NCBI RefSeq assembly: GCF_002252625.1
Contig: NZ_NQKW01000008.1
Location: forward strand, 62,001 to 126,000
Length of the DNA: 64,000 nucleotides
DNA from: Synechococcus sp. 1G10
GTDB taxonomy: Bacteria; Cyanobacteriota; Cyanobacteriia; PCC-6307; Cyanobiaceae
Reading direction: 5' to 3'
Shown: piece after piece, positions 46,391 through 52,933 of the stretch
How the letters are laid out: each line of letters opens with the position of its first letter
How positions within the stretch are numbered: the first letter of the stretch is position 1
Program-made: the position numbers and the translations under genes
The notes under the pieces: model-generated
Database searches by the model: none
What the model was told of the DNA's origin: nothing
Seen by the model: only the letters and a program-made list of their open reading frames with translations

Positions 46391-47157
46391 CAGCCCAGCT
46401 CCCGCACCACGTCAACAACGGCGGGGTTCCAGAGGATCTGATAGCCGCTGTGCCCCTGGCGGCAATACGGCAGTGCTTCTCCCCAGTGCCGGCCGGCATC
46501 GGTGAGCTCCCACTCCCCACGCTGGTTGCGGACCTGCAGCCCGCAGGCGGCGAGGTGTTGGTTCGTGTCCTTGGCCTTCATGCCCAGCAACTGCCCGAGC
46601 CCAGTGGGATTGAGGGAGCAGATCGGCTGCTCCGCTGCCGGCAGCGCCCGCCGCAGGGTTTCGGTCGCCAGCCCGGTGTTCTCCTGGATGCAGGTGAGCG
46701 TGGCAGCCATGGCGATGCCGGGTTTCACGCCGGGGACCTGGGCCACGGCCTGACCGATCAGCAGCAGGGCGCTGACGCTGTCCTGCTGCGCTGCTGGCAG
46801 GGCGGCCAGAGCACCGGGGATGGCATAGCGGCCGGTACGGCGGATGGTGGGCAGCACCTCGTGGGTGACCCAGCGCTTGAAACGCCTGGCCTCCGGCTTG
46901 CGGCTGCCTATCACCAGATTGTAGAGACCCGGCTCGTTGACGGTGGTCATGACCTGCTCGCCGCCAGGGGTGTCAGTTGAAATGACACCCTTCTCGTCGT
47001 CATCCAAGCGGCTCATGGCCTGACGTGGATTGCCGATGCCCAGCACGCTGCAGACATCGGCGGCGACGAACCAGGGTTGGCCCTTCTCATCGGTGATGAC
47101 CCGGACCTGAAGGCCCTCGAACTCGAAGGGCACCAGGGGGGATTCGTTGCTGCTCAT
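46390..47157 (-). CDS. Bro-N phage antirepressor
   Basis: A 255-aa protein. The Bro-N domain (FEFEGLQVRVITDEKGQPWF VAADVCSVLGIGNPRQAMSR, then TVNEPGLYNLVIGSRKPEAR RFKRWVTHEVLPTIRRTG) covers residues 10-115. The C-terminal half (NPTGLGQLLGMKAKDTNQHL, WELTDAGRHWGEALPYCRQG) is a winged-helix of antirepressor type. Such proteins inactivate phage repressors. It overlaps the next upstream gene by 4 bases. Confidence 0.9.
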   Translation of the reverse strand: MSSNESPLVPFEFEGLQVRVITDEKGQPWFVAADVCSVLGIGNPRQAMSRLDDDEKGVISTDTPGGEQVMTTVNEPGLYNLVIGSRKPEARRFKRWVTHEVLPTIRRTGRYAIPGALAALPAAQQDSVSALLLIGQAVAQVPGVKPGIAMAATLTCIQENTGLATETLRRALPAAEQPICSLNPTGLGQLLGMKAKDTNQHLAACGLQVRNQRGEWELTDAGRHWGEALPYCRQGHSGYQILWNPAVVDVVRELG

Positions 47158-47462
47158 GGGACCTGACTCGGTGTGACAGGGGTGGATCCGCCGGTGGCCA
47201 TGTCAGCTGCGGAGGTGATGAAGGTGCGAGAGGTTGTTGGTGCCGGCGTGAGCCGCGGCGGGACTGGCCCAGCGATCACCAGCAGCAGGGTGCTCAGCTG
47301 GAAAACCAGGACCAGCAGCACCAGCCGGTACAGGTCTCGCAGGCTGCTCACATAGACGGTGGTGGTGGGCCGGCGGGTGCGGCAGAAGGCCGGCAGCTGG
47401 GGTTTGCCCCCCTGGAGGCGTCCGCCGCCAACACCGCCGCGGACACTGTGGAGGTGGGTCAT
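47154..47462 (-). CDS. Single-pass membrane protein of the left arm
   Basis: A 102-aa protein with one hydrophobic segment (LYRLVLLVLVFQLSTLLLVI) at residues 45-65 and a Thr/Pro-rich C-terminus. The start and stop overlap both neighbours by 1-4 bases, which supports it as a real gene. Role unknown. Confidence 0.6.
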   Translation of the reverse strand: MTHLHSVRGGVGGGRLQGGKPQLPAFCRTRRPTTTVYVSSLRDLYRLVLLVLVFQLSTLLLVIAGPVPPRLTPAPTTSRTFITSAADMATGGSTPVTPSQVP

Positions 47463-48055
47463 CAGAACGGTGCCTCCTCGTCGTCATCGGCGGCCCAGTC
47501 ACTGGTGCCGGAGCCGGTGGATGTGTTGACCGCGGAGTAGCCGTCGAGCTCGTCGAAGCCGTCGGTGGGATCCACCTGCTCGTAGGGCACGAACTCGACC
47601 ACCTGGATGGCCCGCGGCTGGAAGGTCATGCCGCAGCCGTTCTCGCCGTCCCAGTCGTAGATGTCGAAGGCGATGATCACCTTGGAGCCGTTGCCGATGG
47701 CGGCCCCATCCCAGGACTGCTTTTTCGCATCGACGATGCGGGGCCCCTCGGAGAGGGAGCCATCGCGCCGCTGGAACTGCGGGATCTTGAAGCGCACCAC
47801 GGTGAGCTCGCTGGGCTTGTCCTTGTCGGCCTTCCAGGGGAAGCCCTTCTCCGCACGGCGTTTGCGGCTGCCGTGCAAGGCGATGAACTGATCCTCCATC
47901 GCCAGCAGGAAGGATTGCGCCCTCTCGTCGGCGTTGGGCAGCAGCAGGTCGCAGGTCCAGGCCAGCGGTTTGCTCTTGTCGAGCTGATGCCTTGGGGTGA
48001 TCAGATGGGCCCAGCGCACGGCGGCGAGGGGCGTGCGGAACAGGTCCTTAGCCAT
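47462..48055 (-). CDS. Phage ssDNA-binding protein, DUF2815-like
   Basis: A 197-aa protein: LAAVRWAHLITPRHQLDKSK, FLLAMEDQFIALHGSRKRRA, IGNGSKVIIAFDIYDWDGEN. It has an acidic, flexible C-terminus ending DWAADDDEEAPF. The OB-fold-like core and the acidic tail with terminal Phe are features of gp2.5/DUF2815-type ssDNA-binding proteins. I choose ATG 48055. It would coat ssDNA during replication by the primase-helicase of the right arm. Confidence 0.75.
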   Translation of the reverse strand: MAKDLFRTPLAAVRWAHLITPRHQLDKSKPLAWTCDLLLPNADERAQSFLLAMEDQFIALHGSRKRRAEKGFPWKADKDKPSELTVVRFKIPQFQRRDGSLSEGPRIVDAKKQSWDGAAIGNGSKVIIAFDIYDWDGENGCGMTFQPRAIQVVEFVPYEQVDPTDGFDELDGYSAVNTSTGSGTSDWAADDDEEAPF

Positions 48056-48293
48056 GGTGTGAATCGGGTGAAACGGTCGGTTGATCGAAGGGAGGAAGCG
48101 GCGGCAGGCCAAAGCGCTCCCGCAGCAGGTGGTGCACCGCTCCGCTGGCGGAGAGGTTGCGGGCCTCCATCAGCTCGCGGATCCGCAGATAGACATCGGT
48201 GCGCACCTGGGTCTGGATGAAGTGGCGGCCGGCCACTGAGCGGGGCTGCTCGCCGTAGCGACGGGGCGGCCTGGGGCGATGGCTCGGGCTCAT
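48048..48293 (-). CDS. Ribbon-helix-helix small protein
   Basis: An 81-aa basic protein: FIQTQVRTDVYLRIRELMEA, then RNLSASGAVHHLLRERFGL, an RHH/CopG-like DNA-binding unit. ATG 48293 overlaps the preceding stop (48290), and its own stop overlaps the next start. A likely phage regulator. Confidence 0.65.
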   Translation of the reverse strand: MSPSHRPRPPRRYGEQPRSVAGRHFIQTQVRTDVYLRIRELMEARNLSASGAVHHLLRERFGLPPLPPFDQPTVSPDSHHG

Positions 48294-49036
48294 GGGGCAG
48301 ACGGCGTGGGAACGACATCCGGCTCCATGCCCTGGCATTCCTCGAGGAAGCGCTCGATGAAGTCGCCATGCCTGTGCTGGGTGATGCGATCACCGATCGA
48401 GCGAGCGCTGCGGGGCACCTGGAAGTGCTCGCGGAAGGCATTGGTCAGCTCACGGCGGGAGGCCTGGGGCAGATCCAGCACGCGGCGGTGGTAGCCGCTG
48501 ATCTCCTCAGCAGTGAGGGGAAGCAGTGCTGGGTCGCCACCTTCATCGGGGTTGGCGCTGCTGCCGGCCCGGGCCTCGACCTGCTGGCCTGAAGCTTGTG
48601 CCTCGCCATCGGGCTCCGGCCGAGCCACAGCCGTCAGCGATCCGTCAGACTTGTCGACTTCACATAGTTCTGCAATGTCACAGGGCTTTGCAGCCTGAGC
48701 CTGTGGGGATACAGGAATGCCCAGCAGCATGGCCAGCATCAAGCCGGTCATTCCGGCCAGATCGCCGGTTTCGTCGGCCCAGGCCTCACTGCTGAGCTCA
48801 GCGCCAGCGGCGTGCCTCACCGTGACCTGCAGCCTGGAGCGACCCTGCTGCTCGTCCAGTTGGGCGGACCAGCCGATGCCCTGGCGGAAAGCAGGGCGGG
48901 CAGCCTCCGCGACGGCGCCCAGGTCGGGGCAGGGGATGGCGGGCACTTCGGCCTGGAAGCAGGCCAGAGCGTGGGTGAGCTGTTGCTCAGGGGGTTGATG
49001 GCACAGGCCCTCCGCGGGCCTGGATGGTGTGACCAT
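48290..49036 (-). CDS. First gene of the left arm, unknown
   Basis: A 248-aa protein (MVTPSRPAEGLCHQPPEQQL). The first half (FQAEVPAIPCPDLGAVAEAA, SRLQVTVRHAAGAELSSEAW) is a mixed alpha/beta domain. The second carries a HTH-like end (LPLTAEEISGYHRRVLDLPQ, FREHFQVPRSARSIGDRITQ HRHGDFIERFL). No family named. A 30-bp conserved hairpin element lies 57 bases upstream, which suggests this is the promoter-proximal gene of the leftward operon down to 46145. Confidence 0.6.
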   Translation of the reverse strand: MVTPSRPAEGLCHQPPEQQLTHALACFQAEVPAIPCPDLGAVAEAARPAFRQGIGWSAQLDEQQGRSRLQVTVRHAAGAELSSEAWADETGDLAGMTGLMLAMLLGIPVSPQAQAAKPCDIAELCEVDKSDGSLTAVARPEPDGEAQASGQQVEARAGSSANPDEGGDPALLPLTAEEISGYHRRVLDLPQASRRELTNAFREHFQVPRSARSIGDRITQHRHGDFIERFLEECQGMEPDVVPTPSAP

Positions 49037-49092
49037 GGGGGATCAGATCGGGCGGTTGCCCGCTGATCCGGATCTTAGAGCTTTCTACTAGA

Positions 49093-49122
49093 AGCCGCAT
49101 CAGTAGCGGCTGTTAATTCCTA
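49093..49122 (-). promoter_or_regulatory. 30-bp shared element, left copy
   Basis: Reads (minus) TAGGAATTAAC, AGCCGC, a 7-base loop, GCGGCT. The right-arm copy at 56593-56622 has the same 11-mer, same stem and same loop length in the same orientation to its downstream genes. The loop sequences differ. Likely a phage-specific promoter, operator or leader hairpin. Confidence 0.7.
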
Positions 49123-49126
49123 GCCA

Positions 49127-49846
49127 TCAGGCTGTGACGGGCTTCTTGCCCTTGCCGTTGCCGGGTTTGCGCGGCTGGCGGTTGGCAGTCTCCCACTGAT
49201 CAAGCCAGCGCTTGGGCTGATACAGGTCGGCCTCGATCCAGAGGGGGGCCAGCTCCTCTGGCTTGTAGTCGCCAAAACCGGTGAGGACGGCGTAGAAGCG
49301 CTTGCGGTGCTCATCGCTGGCTTCTGCCGCCAGGGCGGTGATGGCCTCGCTGGGCTCGAGCTCGCACTCATCGACGACCCGCCGCAGCTGGTTGCGCCAC
49401 TTGGCCGACAGCTCGGTGGCCTTGCGCTGGCCGATGGTGGGGGCTGGAGTGGTGCGGAACGCATCCGGCACCTCGCGCAGGCCGCAATAGCAGGCCCAGA
49501 ATTCCAGTGGTGTCCAGACCGGGCAGTCGCTGTCCCCGATGGCAACCGCGCCCTTCAGCTTCTCCTTGATCGCCTGATCCTTGAGCGAGCCCCACTCCTC
49601 ATTGGCGATCCGGCGGTTGAGTTCCCCCAGTTGCCAGAAGGCCTTCTGGCGCAGCTCGCCGGCCTTGCCCTGCTCGATCACCGAGAGGTTGCCGTAGGAG
49701 ATCGTCTCGAAGCCAACCTCTTCCGCCCAGCTGCAGGCGGTGTACTGGGTCCAGCCGTTGCGTCTGCGCCAGTTCAGCAGCATTCGTCCGAATGCAGCGC
49801 GGTTCTCCTCCTGGTGCTCAAGCAGCTCCGCGTAGGTGATCGCCAC
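49127..49846 (-). CDS. HTH-containing phage regulator, repressor-like
   Basis: A 239-aa protein. AAFGRMLLNWRRRNGWTQYT ACSWAEEVGFETISYGNLSV IEQGKAGELRQKAF is an HTH of Cro/CI type with an altered recognition helix. The remainder (LEFWACYCGLREVPDAF, RNQLRRVVDECELEPSEAIT) is helical and ends in a basic tail. Palindromes lie just upstream of its start (49852-49880), fitting autoregulation. It is a candidate lysogeny repressor of the element. Confidence 0.7.
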   Translation of the reverse strand: MAITYAELLEHQEENRAAFGRMLLNWRRRNGWTQYTACSWAEEVGFETISYGNLSVIEQGKAGELRQKAFWQLGELNRRIANEEWGSLKDQAIKEKLKGAVAIGDSDCPVWTPLEFWACYCGLREVPDAFRTTPAPTIGQRKATELSAKWRNQLRRVVDECELEPSEAITALAAEASDEHRKRFYAVLTGFGDYKPEELAPLWIEADLYQPKRWLDQWETANRQPRKPGNGKGKKPVTA

Positions 49847-49851
49847 GTTCT

Positions 49852-49880
49852 GAACTCCGAGTTCTTAGCGAGAAGCTAAG
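49852..49880. promoter_or_regulatory. Two adjacent palindromes upstream of the regulator
   Basis: GAACTC-C-GAGTTC at 49852-49864 and CTTAGC-GAGAA-GCTAAG at 49864-49880. CTTAGA and CTAGAAG half-site-like sequences recur at 49073-49092 ahead of the left arm. They could be binding sites of the HTH regulator. Confidence 0.5.
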
Positions 49881-49924
49881 ACAAACTTGGCACGCGCAGC
49901 CATAGCCTGTCATGTCTTGGCATG

Positions 49925-50089
49925 TCAGGACCGGTCAGTACCAAGCCTGTTGAGGATGCGCTTGGCCTGTTGCCCAGTGATCGCTTTACTTGTTTCCGCC
50001 TGCAATCTCAAAGCCAATGTGTAGGGATGCTCGCCGGGGTGGAGCTGGGCCAGCCGCCTGAGCCGCCGCTGCAGTTCTGCCGGATCCAT
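49925..50089 (-). CDS. Small 54-aa phage protein coupled to VRR-NUC
   Basis: ATG 50089 overlaps the stop of the VRR-NUC gene (TGATG) and opens a 54-codon frame: MDPAELQRRLRRLAQLHPGE, then HPYTLALRLQAETSKAITGQ QAKRILNRLG. It is basic and helical. The overlap and the regular sequence support translation. Function unknown. Confidence 0.6.
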   Translation of the reverse strand: MDPAELQRRLRRLAQLHPGEHPYTLALRLQAETSKAITGQQAKRILNRLGTDRS

Positions 50090-50466
50090 CAGTGGCTCAG
50101 CCGCATCGATCTGGTCACGGCGAGCGACTGCTCGGCTTCCTCGATGGAGCGGCAGACGGCCGACACACCCCCAAGCCGCTCCACCAGCTGCAGAAAGGCC
50201 CGCTGCTCAGCGCTGACGACACCGTGGGGCGTCTTGATCTCAAGGGCGACGAACTGGGCGATCCGCTGGCCCACCATCTCGGGTGTGACCTCCAGCATTC
50301 GCAGGCCGATCAGGTCGCTACTGCCCTTACAGAGCCCAAAGCGCACCAGCCGGCCTTGTTGGTCGACCAGGGCACCGGTGTTGTTGCGCCAGAGCCGCAC
50401 CGACCCCCGGCCGCAGGCCAGGCGGATGCGCTGCTGGATCTCGTATTCGTTGGGGGAGGGGGCCAT
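50089..50466 (-). CDS. VRR-NUC nuclease
   Basis: A 125-aa protein: NEYEIQQRIRLACGRGSVRL WRNNTGALVDQQGR, RFGLCKGSSDLIGL, ALEIKTPHGVVSAEQRAFLQ LVERLGG. The E...GS.DL...EIK...G..S..Q pattern is the VRR-NUC (PD-(D/E)XK) fold of phage Holliday-junction or flap nucleases. Diverges from the PHD/VapC pair across 60 bases. Confidence 0.9.
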   Translation of the reverse strand: MAPSPNEYEIQQRIRLACGRGSVRLWRNNTGALVDQQGRLVRFGLCKGSSDLIGLRMLEVTPEMVGQRIAQFVALEIKTPHGVVSAEQRAFLQLVERLGGVSAVCRSIEEAEQSLAVTRSMRLSH

Positions 50467-50528
50467 GCCCCCTGTTGCCGTGTTGCCTGGGCCTCGACCA
50501 ACGATCCCGCATAGAGTTGGTCATCTAG

Positions 50529-50776
<248 letters not shown>

Positions 50777-50777
<1 letters not shown>

Positions 50778-51223
50778 TGCTTTACGTGGATACCTGCGTG
50801 CTGCTGGCGGCTCTGACACCGGAGGCCCACTCCGATACCGCAGCGGCCTTTCTCGAGCAGGCCACAGCACCACTGGCGATCAGCCCTTGGAGTGCCACCG
50901 AGCTCCATTCCGCTCTCGGGCTCAAGGTGCGCACCAAGGCCCTGAGCCCGCCAGAGGCCGAGGCGGTGCTGCTGGGCTTTGAACGCAGCCTGGCCCCAGG
51001 TTTTCTGATGCTGGAAGTGGAACCGCAGGACTTCCGTAATGCCAATGCCTGTCTGCGCGGCTGGACCACGGCCCTGCGGGCGGCCGATGCGCTGCACCTG
51101 GCGATCGCCTCCGGACGGGGCGCCACCCTCTGCAGCCTGGATGCGCCGTTTGTGCTGGCTGCCCAACAGCTGGGGCTTGATGCCCAGCTGATTGGGACTG
51201 ATGAAACCTCCATTCAGACCTGA
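50777..51223 (+). CDS. VapC-type PIN toxin
   Basis: A 148-aa PIN protein: D5 (MLYVDTC), E42 (ATELHSALG), D104 (RAADALHLAIA), D122 (SLDAPF). All acidic residues are present. It overlaps the 3' end of the convergent helicase gene by 10 bases. Its spacing of catalytic residues is identical to that of the toxin at 45348. Confidence 0.88.
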
Positions 51224-52632
51224 AGGCCACGCTGCCGGGCCGCCCAGACATGCTTGGCCCAGCCTGGTTTGTAGCCCCGCTCCTGCTCCCGCTGCTGCAA
51301 CTGCTCAAAGGTGCGGCAGCCGGCCGAGGGCGATCGGCGGCGTGGCCGCTGCTGCTGGCGGGGCTTGGGCCGGTGGGCACCGGCGACGATTTCGACCAGC
51401 TCGCCCTCGATCTGCTGGAGCCCGCGACGCTGTTCATCGCGCTCTTCGCTGAGGAACAGGTGGCCGCAGTCGGGGCACTGCTGGGCTGCGCTGGGGCAAC
51501 TGCAGAAACAGAGTGGGCAGTCCTTGATCGGAATCGAGACGCCCTCCCGCTTGCGGCGGCCAGCCAGATTCCACTCCCGCTCGTCGGTGGGCAGGCCGTG
51601 GCGATGGGCATTACCGACGTGATCGAGGATCACTGCTTCTTGCTTTCCAGCTGCGGGCCGCAGGGCCCGGCCCACCATCTGCAGGTAGAGGCTCAGGCTG
51701 GCGGTGGGGCGCATCAGGATCGCCCCGCCCACCGAGGGGATGTCGGTGCCCTCGGAAATGATCATGCAGCTGGTGAGCACCTCCACCTCGCCGGTGCCAA
51801 GTCCTGCGATCAGGCGCCTGCGGTCCTCTGCTGGAGTGCTGCCACTGACCGCAGCGGCGCGAATTCCCTCAGCGCGGAACGCACCGGCCAGTTGCTCGGC
51901 GTGCTGGATCGTGCAGCAGAAGCAGATCGCCGTGGCCGGGTGCAGCCGGCGGCGGTAGTGCGACACCGCATCGCCGACGGCAGCCCGATCACCGAAGGTC
52001 TGGGCTGCCTGCTCAAGGTCGAAGTCGCCCATCCGGCGGCGAAGTTTGCTGTTGCGCGCCCCTGGCCAGGAGAAGACTCTGGGGCGGGCCAGCCAGCCCT
52101 GCTCCACCAGCCAGGCCGCTGAGGGGCCCAGCACCAGTGCCTCAAAGAAGCCGCCCGCCTCAACGCCCAGCCCCTTGCCGTCGAGGCGCTCGGGAGTGGC
52201 GGTCTTGCCGATCAAGTGGGCGCCTGGCCAGGCGTTGATGATCCGGCCCCAACTGTTGCCGGCCACCAGGTGGTGGGCCTCGTCCTGAATGATCAGATCC
52301 GGCGCCGGCAGCTGAGCCAGGCGCCGCACCACGGTCTGCACCGAGCCCACGGCCACCTGCTGCCCTTGGAGCTGGTGATCGGGGACGATCAGGTCGGGCT
52401 CCAGACCCCAGGCCCGCACCGTGGCGCTGAGCTGCTCGATCAGCTCGGCCCGGTGGGCCAGCACCAGCACTCGGCGCCCCTTGCCGGCCGCGCCCTGCAC
52501 GATCGCGCCGATGGTCTGGCCCTTGCCGGCGCCTGTGGGCATCACGGCGCAGACCCGCTTGTGCCGCTTCAGGGCGGTGCGAATCTCGGCCAGGAGCTGG
52601 AGCTGGTAGTCACGCAGGACGATCTGGGCCAT
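51214..52632 (-). CDS. Phage SF2 DEAH-box helicase
   Basis: A 472-aa helicase: LRDYQLQLLAEI Q-like motif, Walker A region MPTGAGKGQTIGAI, DEAHH motif II, KTATPERLDG motif III, EGTDIPSVGGAILMRPT and QMVGRALRP in lobe 2. A zinc knuckle follows (CPLCFCSCPSAAQQCPDCGH). The P-loop reads GAGKGQT instead of GxGKT. It is a UvsW/RecG-like phage replication helicase in position. It converges on the VapC gene. Confidence 0.9.
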   Translation of the reverse strand: MAQIVLRDYQLQLLAEIRTALKRHKRVCAVMPTGAGKGQTIGAIVQGAAGKGRRVLVLAHRAELIEQLSATVRAWGLEPDLIVPDHQLQGQQVAVGSVQTVVRRLAQLPAPDLIIQDEAHHLVAGNSWGRIINAWPGAHLIGKTATPERLDGKGLGVEAGGFFEALVLGPSAAWLVEQGWLARPRVFSWPGARNSKLRRRMGDFDLEQAAQTFGDRAAVGDAVSHYRRRLHPATAICFCCTIQHAEQLAGAFRAEGIRAAAVSGSTPAEDRRRLIAGLGTGEVEVLTSCMIISEGTDIPSVGGAILMRPTASLSLYLQMVGRALRPAAGKQEAVILDHVGNAHRHGLPTDEREWNLAGRRKREGVSIPIKDCPLCFCSCPSAAQQCPDCGHLFLSEERDEQRRGLQQIEGELVEIVAGAHRPKPRQQQRPRRRSPSAGCRTFEQLQQREQERGYKPGWAKHVWAARQRGLQV

Positions 52633-52735
52633 GGAGAGGACTGGATGCTTGGCGCTGATCAGCGCAGGCTGACAATGTTCAACTTACCAAGCCTTGCCCT
52701 GTGTGCTTAGGCTGTGCTCAGAATTCCTAGTCCAC

Positions 52736-52918
52736 ATGGCCTTGTTTGCTTCACCGCTGAGCTTCTCGATCACCGAGGAGCAGTTGGCTTGGCTTGACCA
52801 GCGTCGCCGCCACGGCGCCCTCAGTCGCTCGGCGGCGCTGCGGCAGGTGATCGATGCCACCATCGCCGCGGAGCAGGGGGGTGCGACTCTCCTGGCCACG
52901 GTCGCCGCCCAGCGTTGA
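52736..52918 (+). CDS. Small RHH-like regulator
   Basis: A 60-aa protein: SPLSFSITEEQLAWLDQRRR, then HGALSRSAALRQVIDATIAA, an RHH-type unit. It lies 15 bases upstream of the primase gene on the same strand and diverges from the SF2 helicase. I choose ATG 52736. Likely regulates the divergent promoters. Confidence 0.65.
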   Translation: MALFASPLSFSITEEQLAWLDQRRRHGALSRSAALRQVIDATIAAEQGGATLLATVAAQR

Positions 52919-52933
52919 TCTGAGGCGACACCC

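Noticed and set aside
47661-47891. 76-codon rightward frame in the SSB gene
   Set aside because: Antisense shadow of the DUF2815-like gene.
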